From a virus, in the IMG/VR virus record IMGVR_UViG_3300025771_000233, positions 1 through 21,560 of that record: a stretch of 21,560 bases of DNA, one strand, 5' to 3'. Shown here piece by piece: positions 8,058-15,600 of the stretch (within the stretch, counting starts at the first letter, position 1; each line of letters begins with the position of its first letter). Below the pieces are notes generated by a model. The model had not been told where the DNA came from. It saw nothing but the letters and a program-made list of their open reading frames with translations, and did not search any database. A program made the translations under genes and the position numbers.

Positions 8058-8513
8058 ATGCCTAACGCAAAACAATTTAGGGCGGCACGAAAGTATGGCT
8101 ATCGTAGCGGTCTGGAACTCAAGGTATCTGACTATCTCAAAGAACTAAAAGAAGACTTCTTATATGAAGAGGTTAAGATTGAGTGGGAAGACCTAGCGTA
8201 CAGAACCTACACACCAGACTTCGTGCTGTCTAATGGTATCATAATAGAAACAAAAGGTATGTTCACGGCAGCAGATAGACGTAAGCATCTTGCTATCAAG
8301 AAGCAACATCCAAATCTTGACATACGGTTTGTATTTGAAAACAGTAGGCGTAAACTTCGTAAGGGAGCAAAGTCATCGTATAGTGAATGGTGTATACGAT
8401 ATGGCTTTAGGTATTATGACCGCATCATTCCTGAAGACTGGCTTAGAGAAAAGGGCAGGAATAAACATCCAAAGTTTATTAAGTTCAGTGGTAACAAAGT
8501 GAAAAGGAGATAG
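8058..8513 (+). CDS. Endonuclease I, T7 gp3-type Holliday junction resolvase
   Basis: A 151-residue structure-specific nuclease that would cut branched DNA, resolving recombination intermediates before packaging. The residues known to be catalytic in T7 endonuclease I (Glu20, Asp55, Glu65, Lys67) are found here at nearly the same positions: Glu20 (RSGLELKV), Asp54 (YTPDFVLS), Glu64 and Lys66 (IIIETKG). The total length is also nearly that of the T7 enzyme, and the C-terminus is strongly basic (KFSGNKVKRR), as expected for junction binding. The start codon directly follows the stop of the iron-sulfur nuclease with no gap, so translation is likely coupled, and the two nucleases probably act in the same recombination pathway. 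Confidence 0.95.
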   Translation: MPNAKQFRAARKYGYRSGLELKVSDYLKELKEDFLYEEVKIEWEDLAYRTYTPDFVLSNGIIIETKGMFTAADRRKHLAIKKQHPNLDIRFVFENSRRKLRKGAKSSYSEWCIRYGFRYYDRIIPEDWLREKGRNKHPKFIKFSGNKVKRR

Positions 8514-8516
8514 CAA

Positions 8517-8867
8517 ATGGACGATAGTTTCTTGGAGTTAAGGGAAGATGATTTCGTAGTTCGCGTAAGGCCAACTGTAATAGATAGTGAGTGGACAGGA
8601 GAGGTTGATGTTGCTATTATCACAAGTGCAGACAACAATCTAGATGATGAAAGCTACAGTCAGTTAATGCACTTCACCAAGATGATGTGTGCTACAGTAC
8701 CGTTAATGGAAATTAATGACGACATGCGTAACTTTGTACATACATATGTAATGGAAGAGATTGACAATATACTTGAATCCATTACGGAAGAACCTGTTGT
8801 AACTACTCAAGAAGATGGTAATGTTGTACGGTTAAACTTTGGAACAAGGACGAAAGGAAGGGCATGA
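8517..8867 (+). CDS. Small acidic phage protein of unknown function
   Basis: A 116-residue protein I do not recognise. It is rich in Asp, Glu and Val and has no cysteine pair, membrane segment or nucleotide-binding motif; the single helical stretch is around 75-97 (NDDMRNFVHTYVMEEI). A clear AAGGAG seven bases upstream and the ATGA overlap of its stop with the DUF3310 gene show that it is a real gene in the operon. The small size and acidity would fit an inhibitor or adaptor of a host enzyme, which is speculation. It lies between endonuclease I and the nucleotide metabolism genes. Confidence 0.75.
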   Translation: MDDSFLELREDDFVVRVRPTVIDSEWTGEVDVAIITSADNNLDDESYSQLMHFTKMMCATVPLMEINDDMRNFVHTYVMEEIDNILESITEEPVVTTQEDGNVVRLNFGTRTKGRA

Positions 8868-9163
8868 GACACGAAACATTTATGAAACAAGCTATGTCAC
8901 AATCAGACTCAAAACAGATGTGGCCTGCAGAAAATGCTGTTGATATGGTCAATAGCCCACCTCATTATAATCAGACAGGCATTGAATGTATTCAAGCAAT
9001 TGCCGCTGCGACTGGTGATGGGTTCAAGTATTACCTACAAGGTAACATTATGAAATACCTTTGGCGTTTTGATTACAAAGACAAACCACTTGAGGACTTA
9101 AAGAAAGCGCAGTGGTATTTAGATAAGTTGATTGAAGAGGTAATGGCTGATGATAAGAGTTAA
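8864..9163 (+). CDS. DUF3310 protein (T7 gp1.7-like nucleotide kinase family)
   Basis: A 99-residue protein matching the small DUF3310 family: VNSPPHYNQTGIECIQAI at 29-46 and the helical block from GNIMKYLWRF at 60 to KKAQWYLDKL at 89 are its signature. In T7 the gp1.7 protein, which contains this domain, phosphorylates dTMP/dGMP, so a nucleotide-metabolism role is possible; whether this short version is an active kinase cannot be told from sequence because the family lacks a classical P-loop. It is translated from an ATG that overlaps the previous stop (ATGA), preceded by AAAGGAAGG. It stands two genes upstream of ribonucleotide reductase, and the operon also encodes MazG, which fits a dNTP-supply role. 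Confidence 0.88.
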   Translation: MRHETFMKQAMSQSDSKQMWPAENAVDMVNSPPHYNQTGIECIQAIAAATGDGFKYYLQGNIMKYLWRFDYKDKPLEDLKKAQWYLDKLIEEVMADDKS

Positions 9164-9311
9164 GATGTTCATTACGCTTGACATAGACGAAGAAGAATAC
9201 CCAGTGCCTGCCGATGGTAGAGTCGGTGAGGAATTAGAAGATGGCATTAATGAATATTTCTACGATGTAGAGGGTGCTGTTATCAGAAACATTAGAACAA
9301 TAACGGAGTGA
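9150..9311 (+). CDS. Small acidic protein (53 aa)
   Basis: A short frame filling most of the gap between the DUF3310 gene and ribonucleotide reductase, beginning MIRVKMFITLDIDEEEYPVP. I prefer the ATG at 9150 because AAGAGG stands nine bases upstream; the in-frame ATG at 9165 is the alternative and has no good binding site. The first start overlaps the DUF3310 end by 14 bases. The product is acidic (DIDEEE, EELEDG) with a short beta-like start and resembles tiny phage proteins of unknown function. Its stop overlaps the GTG at 9308 and lies just before the reductase start, so it may act as a translational feeder for that gene. No function is proposed. Confidence 0.55.
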   Translation: MIRVKMFITLDIDEEEYPVPADGRVGEELEDGINEYFYDVEGAVIRNIRTITE

Positions 9312-9316
9312 ACAAT

Positions 9317-11248
9317 ATGATAAGCAATCAATTACCAACAGACTACCAAAACTTTATAGCACTTTCACGTTATGCACGATGGAAAGAAGACGAACAAAGA
9401 AGAGAAACATGGAGCGAAACTGTAGCTAGATACTTTGATTATATAACTAAACATCTAGCAGATAAGCATGACTATAAACTATCGGATTCATTACGCGGTG
9501 AATTGGAAGAGGCTGTGCTTACACAAGCTGTCATGCCTTCTATGAGGGCGTTAATGACTGCTGGACCAGCACTAGACCGCTGCCATGTAGGTGGGTACAA
9601 CTGTTCTTATGTTCCTGTTGATAGCCCACGTGCCTTCGATGAGACTATGTATATACTTATGTGTGGTACAGGTGTAGGCTTCTCTGTAGAGCGCAATAAT
9701 GTGGATAAGCTACCGCAAGTAAATGAAGACTTCCATGATACAGACACAATAATTAAGGTAGGTGATAGTCGCCCCGGATGGGCAAAGTCACTGAAGGAAT
9801 TGATTGCTATGTTGTATACAGGACAAGTTCCCAAGTTCGATGTCAGCGAAGTACGTCCTGCTGGCGCACGGCTAAAGACTTTTGGTGGTCGTGCATCAGG
9901 TCCACAGCCACTCATTGAACTATTTGAGTTTTGTATTCAGAAGTTCAAGGGTGCTGCTGGACGTAGGCTATACCCAATCGAATGTCATGACATCATGTGT
10001 AAGATTGGTGAGGTTGTGGTCGTAGGCGGTGTACGCCGTAGCGCACTTATCAGTTTGTCTAATCTTAGTGATGACCAGATGCGTCATGCTAAAGCAGGCA
10101 AGTGGTGGGAAATGGAAGCACAACGTGGGCTTGCTAATAACTCTGTAGCGTATCACGCGAAACCACATATGGGTACATTCATGCGTGAGTGGCTTGCCTT
10201 ATACGAAAGTAAGTCAGGTGAGCGTGGTATCTTTAACCGTGCTAGTTCAAAGGAACAAGCAGCAAAGAATGGTAGGCGGGATACTAACCATGAGTTTGGT
10301 TGCAATCCTTGTTCAGAGATTATTCTACGTCCTTATCAGTTTTGTAACTTGTCAGAGGTAGTCGTGCGTGAATCAGATACAGTAGAAACACTACGTGAAA
10401 AGGTTCGCCTTGCTACAATCCTTGGAACATTTCAAGCAACACTGACAGACTTTAAATATCTACGCAAGATTTGGAAGACTAACACAGAAGATGAGCGTTT
10501 GCTTGGTGTCTCACTGACAGGTATTATGGATAATAAACTAACATCTACCACTGGTGGTAAGCTAGAGACTGCACTTGAGTTGTTACGTGCTACTGCTGTT
10601 GAAGCCAACAAAGCTATGGCTAAACAGATTGGCATTCCACAGTCTACCGCTGTCACCTGTGTTAAGCCTAGTGGTACAGTATCACAGCTTACTGATGCAG
10701 CCAGTGGCATTCATGCTAGACACAATCCATATTACATTCGCACTGTTCGTGGTGATAACAAAGACCCACTCACACAGTTCCTTATATCACAAGGCATTCC
10801 TAGTGAGCCAGATGTAATGAAGCCAGATAGCACTACCGTGTTTAGCTTCCCAATGAAGTCACCAAAGGGTGCAGTGACACGCACAGATATGACAGCCGTA
10901 GAGCAGCTTGAACTGTGGCTTACCTATCAGCGTCATTGGTGTGAACACAAACCTTCAGTCACTATTTCTGTTAAGGAGCATGAGTGGTTTGAGGTAGGCA
11001 CTTGGGTCTACAAGAACTTTGATGAAGTATCTGGCATTAGCTTCTTGCCACATGATGACCACACATACAAGCAAGCACCTTATCAGGATATTGATGCTGA
11101 ACAGTACAAAGAGTTGTTGACAAAGATGCCAAAGAATGTAGACTGGTCACTGTTGCAAGAGTTTGAGAAAGAGGATACAACTTCAGGTGGGCGTGAGTTA
11201 GCCTGCACTGCAGGTGTATGTGAAATAGTTGACATCGAAGCAGCATAG
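9317..11248 (+). CDS. nrdJ: Adenosylcobalamin-dependent ribonucleotide reductase, class II monomeric type
   Basis: A 643-residue enzyme that reduces ribonucleotides to deoxyribonucleotides using coenzyme B12, so it works with or without oxygen but needs cobalamin from the host. It resembles the monomeric triphosphate reductase of Lactobacillus leichmannii: CGTGVGFSVE at 116-125, Cys96 (YNCSYVP) and Cys343 (FCNLSE) as the redox pair, the NPCSEI motif with the radical Cys332 and Glu334, KPSGTVSQ at about 450, and a C-terminal Cys630-x4-Cys635 (CTAGVC) that would shuttle electrons from thioredoxin or a similar donor. It is about 100 residues shorter than the bacterial enzyme. I chose ATG 9317 because ACGGAG ends eight bases upstream; the GTG at 9308 lies on that binding site. 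Class II reductases are common in marine phages. Confidence 0.95.
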   Translation: MISNQLPTDYQNFIALSRYARWKEDEQRRETWSETVARYFDYITKHLADKHDYKLSDSLRGELEEAVLTQAVMPSMRALMTAGPALDRCHVGGYNCSYVPVDSPRAFDETMYILMCGTGVGFSVERNNVDKLPQVNEDFHDTDTIIKVGDSRPGWAKSLKELIAMLYTGQVPKFDVSEVRPAGARLKTFGGRASGPQPLIELFEFCIQKFKGAAGRRLYPIECHDIMCKIGEVVVVGGVRRSALISLSNLSDDQMRHAKAGKWWEMEAQRGLANNSVAYHAKPHMGTFMREWLALYESKSGERGIFNRASSKEQAAKNGRRDTNHEFGCNPCSEIILRPYQFCNLSEVVVRESDTVETLREKVRLATILGTFQATLTDFKYLRKIWKTNTEDERLLGVSLTGIMDNKLTSTTGGKLETALELLRATAVEANKAMAKQIGIPQSTAVTCVKPSGTVSQLTDAASGIHARHNPYYIRTVRGDNKDPLTQFLISQGIPSEPDVMKPDSTTVFSFPMKSPKGAVTRTDMTAVEQLELWLTYQRHWCEHKPSVTISVKEHEWFEVGTWVYKNFDEVSGISFLPHDDHTYKQAPYQDIDAEQYKELLTKMPKNVDWSLLQEFEKEDTTSGGRELACTAGVCEIVDIEAA

Positions 11249-11369
11249 TGGTAAGTTAGCATGGAAGCGTGGGGATGGTTGGATACAGTTCAATCCCCCA
11301 CGTAGCCACCCTAGCTATGAGGAGTGGCAGAAATTAAAACAGAAAGAAAAGGAGAATGAAAATGAATGA
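11229..11369 (+). CDS. Possible small protein at the end of nrdJ (46 aa, start uncertain)
   Basis: A frame other than that of the reductase runs from a TTG at 11229 to a stop at 11369 and spans the whole interval between nrdJ and the next gene. Its sequence looks like protein (KLAWKRGDGWIQFNPPRSHP, then SYEEWQKLKQ and a charged tail), and other frames across 11249-11355 are interrupted by stops. It overlaps the last 20 bases of nrdJ and the first 8 of the following gene. The weakness is the start: TTG is the only initiator in frame and has no convincing ribosome binding site. It could also be an old tail of the reductase reached by a frameshift. Treat it as a candidate. Confidence 0.4.
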   Translation: MTSKQHSGKLAWKRGDGWIQFNPPRSHPSYEEWQKLKQKEKENENE

Positions 11370-11595
11370 CGAAAAACAAATGATTACTATTGATGGTAAA
11401 GAGTACGACTATGATGAACTAGAAAACAATGAACAGTATCTAGTGAATCAGATTCGTGATTTGAATACGAAGGTTGCTCAAGCACAGTTTGGTATTGACC
11501 AGTTACGTGCGGCACAAGATGCCTTCACAAAGATGCTTATTAGTTCTGTCCAATCACAAGATGAGGAAGCAGAAGATGCAGCAGCTACAGCCTAG
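11362..11595 (+). CDS. DUF6447-like small coiled-coil protein
   Basis: A 77-residue protein beginning MNDEKQMITIDGKEYDYDEL. The pattern ITIDGKEY plus a following helix of about 40 residues with heptad-like spacing (LVNQIRDLNTKVAQAQFGID) matches the small DUF6447-type proteins common in marine cyanophages and pelagiphages. It probably forms a short coiled-coil; the role is unknown. The ATG at 11356 is only one base from the AAGGAG, so I place the start at 11362, seven bases downstream of it. The C-terminal tail (EEAEDAAATA) is acidic. The gene overlaps the start of the next frame by 20 bases. Confidence 0.8.
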   Translation: MNDEKQMITIDGKEYDYDELENNEQYLVNQIRDLNTKVAQAQFGIDQLRAAQDAFTKMLISSVQSQDEEAEDAAATA

Positions 11596-12013
11596 TTTAG
11601 AGAATCGTAAGAAGTTTGACATTGACTTGGAGTATGGTCAGGTACGTGAACAAGTTGTAGCTGACATGCTTCAGGATAAAAAGATTGAGGTTAAAAGTGA
11701 GCGTGATATATGGCAGCGTACTGGAAACATCTGCATTGAGTACGAATCATATGGTAAGCCAAGTGGCATAGCAGCCACTGAATCAGATTATTGGTTTCAT
11801 AATCTGTGTATTGGCGAGGACATCTTTGCAACCATTGTGTTTGATACAAAGAGTTTAAAGCGCATCATAAATAATCTTGACTACAAGAAGTCAGTATCAG
11901 GGGGTGATAACAATGCTTCACGCATGTACCTATTAAACTTGCAGAAGCTGTTTTCATCAGATGTAATCAAAGCATTTAAGGAGAAGCAAGATGAAACAGA
12001 ACAATCAGTTTAG
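11576..12013 (+). CDS. Possible PD-(D/E)XK-fold nuclease, conserved in marine phages
   Basis: A 145-residue protein of a family I have seen in cyanophages and pelagiphages. Residues 14-75 carry the conserved core: FDIDLEYGQVREQ with Glu25, then KIEVKSERDIW with Glu38-x-Lys40, then TGNICIEYESYGKPSG with Glu55, and Thr-Glu-Ser-Asp-Tyr-Trp. The order Glu helix, ExK strand, IEYE strand resembles a restriction endonuclease fold, so a DNA-cutting or junction-resolving role is possible, but the usual Asp before ExK is not clearly placed (Asp34 is very close). I chose ATG 11576, preceded by AGGAAG, rather than 11474, because residues upstream are the shifted shadow of the previous gene. The 3' end overlaps the next gene by 23 bases. 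Confidence 0.72.
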   Translation: MQQLQPSLENRKKFDIDLEYGQVREQVVADMLQDKKIEVKSERDIWQRTGNICIEYESYGKPSGIAATESDYWFHNLCIGEDIFATIVFDTKSLKRIINNLDYKKSVSGGDNNASRMYLLNLQKLFSSDVIKAFKEKQDETEQSV

Positions 12014-12224
12014 TTTGCACGACCATTACGAAAACGGTTACAAGTCATTCTCTAATGTAGAGCAAAGTAAAAACGGCTACTGGTTTGTAGTAGCTAATAA
12101 GCTGAAGCCAAACACAACCCCTGCAAAAGAGTGGCAACGTGGTTGGAACGATGCGTACTTTGGAAAGCCTATGGCATATGATTTAAAAGAAGAGAAACGC
12201 AATGGATTTAGAGGCAGAAGCTAA
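11991..12224 (+). CDS. Small protein (77 aa), weakly reminiscent of ribosome modulation factor family
   Basis: A 77-residue protein with a strong AAGGAG seven bases before its ATG, overlapping the previous gene by 23 bases. I do not recognise it firmly. The pairing of ENGYKSF near residue 14 with AKEWQRGWNDAYFGKP near 45-60 recalls the Gly-Tyr and W-x-x-GW-x-x-A pattern of ribosome modulation factor and related small phage proteins. The middle (NGYWFVVANKLKPN) would be a beta hairpin, which RMF does not have, so the likeness may be chance. The C-terminus is basic. Context next to MazG and a possible nuclease does not settle the function. Confidence 0.68.
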   Translation: MKQNNQFSLHDHYENGYKSFSNVEQSKNGYWFVVANKLKPNTTPAKEWQRGWNDAYFGKPMAYDLKEEKRNGFRGRS

Positions 12225-12234
12225 ACAGTGGATG

Positions 12235-12240
12235 AAGGAG
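12235..12240 (+). promoter_or_regulatory. Ribosome binding site that decides the MazG start
   Basis: AAGGAG six bases before ATG 12247. It supports that start over the in-frame ATG at 12202, whose upstream bases hold only a weaker AAGAAGAG and which would add 15 charged residues not expected in MazG proteins. Confidence 0.7.
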
Positions 12241-12246
12241 AAACAA

Positions 12247-12573
12247 ATGAGTGGCATTACAGCAGCATTGTATCAACAGAAGGCTTGTGAAACAGCTATC
12301 TTCCCAAAAGAAACAGCCCTAGCGTACTTGACGTTAGGACTGGCGGGTGAGGCAGGTGAGATTGCTAACAAGGCAAAGAAGCTGATACGTGATGGGGATA
12401 ACCCTGCTAAACGTGCAGAGATTACTAAAGAACTTGGTGATGTCTGTTGGTACATTGCTGTACTGGCACAAGAGTTAGGAGTTAACCTTGGTAAAGTTAT
12501 GGAAGACAACATTGAGAAACTTGCAGACAGGAAAGCTAGGGGTATGCTTCAAGGTTCTGGGGATAATCGTTAG
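12247..12573 (+). CDS. mazG: MazG-like nucleotide pyrophosphohydrolase
   Basis: A 108-residue single-domain MazG-type enzyme that would hydrolyse NTPs or dNTPs, or the alarmone ppGpp or modified nucleotides, to monophosphates plus pyrophosphate. The all-alpha fold shows the Mg-binding signature EAGE (Glu35, Glu38) and, 24 residues on, ELGD (Glu62, Asp65), with the typical lead-in LYQQKACETAIFPKETAL. Phage MazG has been proposed to alter host starvation signalling or to clear unwanted nucleotides, but which substrate applies is not visible here. It closes the plus-strand operon just before the terminator region, and together with ribonucleotide reductase and DUF3310 gives the phage three nucleotide-pool genes. 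Confidence 0.92.
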   Translation: MSGITAALYQQKACETAIFPKETALAYLTLGLAGEAGEIANKAKKLIRDGDNPAKRAEITKELGDVCWYIAVLAQELGVNLGKVMEDNIEKLADRKARGMLQGSGDNR

Positions 12574-12586
12574 GTATACACTGTTT

Positions 12587-12658
12587 GTGATACTTGTGTG
12601 CTGGTTGTTATACGCATGTAGCATGGGATTAGCTAACGACATATGCGACTGCATATAA
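12587..12658 (+). CDS. Possible tiny membrane peptide at operon end
   Basis: From a GTG at 12587 the frame reads MILVCWLLYACSMGLANDIC plus three residues to TAA at 12658: a hydrophobic helix followed by two more cysteines, like a signal or lipoprotein-like mini-protein. The same frame stays open upstream into mazG and is hydrophobic there too (GIIVRYTLF), with a TTG at 12521 as another possible start. No strong ribosome binding site supports either. It sits after mazG and before the terminator, so it would be cotranscribed. This is an unproven candidate. Confidence 0.3.
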   Translation: MILVCWLLYACSMGLANDICDCI

Positions 12659-12692
12659 AAAGAGGGGGCTTAATTGCCCCCTTTATTTTATC
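12657..12692. terminator. Bidirectional intrinsic terminator between convergent operons
   Basis: GGGGGC at 12664-12669 pairs with GCCCCC at 12676-12681 around a TTAATT loop, extended by A-T pairs. Downstream on the plus strand is TTTATTTTATC; on the minus strand the hairpin is followed by a T tract (complement of AAAAA before it). It lies between the last plus-strand gene and the stop of the minus-strand 1280-residue gene at 12688, so it can end transcription from both sides. The minus-strand stop lies at the foot of the hairpin. Confidence 0.88.
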
Positions 12693-15600
12693 TTATTCTT
12701 GCTGTCTTTGCATATTCTAACATCATATTTAGGTGGTCAAAGTTAGCCATGCTTGGCTTTTCATCTTCTCTACCCATCTGTGCTAATATAGATGGCAATG
12801 CTACAAATGCAGCATCTCTTTCGTCAGGCTTCAATCGTCTGAATTTTTGTTGTGCTGTTATGTATTTTGTTAGTTCTACATTCACGGCCTTTCCGTCTTT
12901 TGTCGTTAAGTCACTACGAACAGCATCCGTTTCTTTACCAGCAGTACTTGCTTCAGTTATGACTTTATCTATCTGTCCTTTGTATACGCCAATCTGGTCT
13001 TGAATAAAGGATATTTGTTGCAGACGAATATATGCGTCATCTGACACTTCATCACGTGCTTCTTGTGGACGCATTCTAGCACGTTCCAGATGAAAATCTG
13101 TGAACGACTTTGATTGTGCGGCTTCTGTTATTGAAGGCAGTACTTCCCTTAATACTTTTGTTTCATAGCGTTGGAATCCCGGAGATATGCTACGACTACG
13201 TATACGATAGTCAGCAAACCCCAAGTCATTAAGGAATTTTCCTGTTTTGCTTATATCCTTTTTAAGCGAGAGTCCTGTAAACACTTTAAGCAAAGGCATA
13301 ACACGTGCTTCTGAATCACCCTCTTGGAAAATAGTTTCACGAAGTGGTGCTTCACCCTCTTTTGATGGAGTGAACAAGTCAAGATAACCCTTTCGTTTAA
13401 ATGCTCCGGTAAATGAGCGTAAGAAAGGTTGACCTTCAAATGTAGGTTCGTTTCTACGGTCACGAAACTCTTCTGACCTAACACCAAAGGCACGTTGGGT
13501 TTCAATTAACTGATTAATCGGTGTCAAGAATGTAGAAGCATACTCGCCAAATGCCTCACCAAAATATTCTTGCGCACGTTCCCCAGCCATTGCATCTGAT
13601 TCAGAGAATATCTTTGATACATCTTGGAATACAGTGCCACCAACACCAGTACGAACATTAGTACCTATGAATGCTTCAGCACCTTCTTTGTAGCCTTGCT
13701 CACGCATCCACTTATTAAGTGTACCATTTCCTTTTCTTTTCATCCATTCAGCAATCCACAAGGATTGTCTAAGAATTGGTGATTGTGCCGATGTATCTAA
13801 CAGTGTGCCATCATCTTTACGTAACATTTTGTAGTCAGAAGGTGCGTCTTCACTGTTGCGATACATAATGGCTGCAGGTGCAATAACAGTCCAGCCAATA
13901 ATGTTACGAGAAATCATACGTCTATCAGCTTTAGTGAATGTTGTTTTGTTTCCTGTAACTGCATTTATAGTTCTCTTAATGATTGGAGCAAATGCACCTG
14001 CACTATATTCACCAGCCAGTTCCATACTATTAAACATGAAGCGTGGGAATGGCATAACGGTAGTCAAACCATTACGTGTAATAAAGGATGTTAACTCACG
14101 AAACACAGGAACTTCGGGTTGTTTTGCGTATGTTATGTCAAGAGATTTACCAACAGAGTCATCAACAAGTTCTTTAAAAGGACGTTTATTTGTGCCTATC
14201 AAATCAGGTGAATCGTTAAGCAAGTCTGGTAGTTTGCCCTGATTAACTACATCAATCAACTCAAGGTCGTATTCACGTTTAACAAGACGCTCTAATTCAG
14301 CAGTAAATGTACCACGCCTAATCAGATATTCTTGCCAACGGTTTGGTGCATTAATAATGTCAACACCTTTTTCTGCCAAGTCAAGTGACTTACCAAGTAA
14401 GGTGTCAGTACCAATGTCTGTAGAACGTCTGACTTCGTTAATCTGATTAAACATTCTATCATATTGATTAGCGAGTTCTGGACGGTCAAGGATATAATCC
14501 GTATACTCTTTCATTGCTGTATAGTTTTTAGGGTCAAAAGTATACTTTAAATGTCTAAAACTATCAGACCAATTCCCTTTAACATCAGCTAGACTTTTTA
14601 GTCCAGATGCTAGACCGTCTTTATCGTAGTTGTACAAGGCTGTATCAAACACATTCTGTAAGCCTTCGAGTGGCGCACGGACACCGGCAGACGATAAGTT
14701 ACGCGCAGCAGTAGCAAGCTGTGATACAAGTAATCCACGGCGAATGTTCTCTACTTTACGGAATGTCTTGAAGAAACCATTTTGCATGTCAAGCATCTGC
14801 GCTTCTTTAAGTGCGTCTAACTCACTCTTTGGCTTAACACGTTTACTTATCTGTGATAATTTGTTCAGTACTTTACCTGCTTCAGATGCAGAGCCTACCA
14901 TCATTGTGGCGTACTCTTCAAATGACAAGTCATATTTGTTTAAGAGTTCAAGTAATTCACCTTCAGGTATAACCTTTTCATCTACAGATAATTCAAAGAT
15001 AACATCTACAAGACGCTTGCCGCCTTTCGGGTCATACTTTACACCTTTACGTTCTATCAAATCTGCAGCAACAGCTACAAATGAATCCAGATTATCTGCC
15101 TTAATAATAGGTACAGTTAAACTGCCTGATTCATCTAGTAGAAACTCTGGAATGTCCCCCTTAACACCTGTAAGTTCTGTCTTTGGCTGCATCATATCGA
15201 GCAAGAAGTTTTGACTTACCTCTGGTGATGCGCCTCTTTCATTTAATAGGGCTGTTCCAGCTTCTCTGTACTTAACAGGGTCAAGTGTAAGCACCCCATC
15301 TTTATCCGCTGAAATAAGTTTACTCTCATCAATAACTTGATTAATATCTAACTTACTACGTGCGCCAAGTTCCTGCTCAAACTCCATAATCATACGTGAT
15401 TGTAGGTTAGTATGAGAGGCAGCAGCAGCTTTAGCCGCATCACGTTTTGCTTTCTTCGTAGTCTTTTCTGCTGCAATCAATGCGTCAGCTGTTTTGAACT
15501 TCTTGGTTGACTCTTTAACTGAATCACCAACATCTTTTAATTGTTTACTGGTAAGACCAGATAGATTTGTTACGGCACTAACAGGTAACATCATACCAAG

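Noticed and set aside
9308-9316. GTG start for ribonucleotide reductase
   Set aside because: It sits on the ACGGAG that correctly spaces the ATG at 9317; the three added residues have no support.
11474-11575. N-terminal extension of the PD-(D/E)XK-like protein
   Set aside because: These codons are the out-of-frame reading of the DUF6447-like gene; the ATG at 11576 has its own AGGAAG.
12674-13003. 109-residue plus-strand frame starting in the terminator
   Set aside because: It overlaps the terminator hairpin and runs antisense through the end of the 1280-residue gene; composition is that of a shadow frame.
14630-15214. 194-residue plus-strand frame inside the 1280-residue gene
   Set aside because: It is antisense to a long, well-supported gene, has Ser-rich shadow composition, no ribosome binding site and no recognisable motif.
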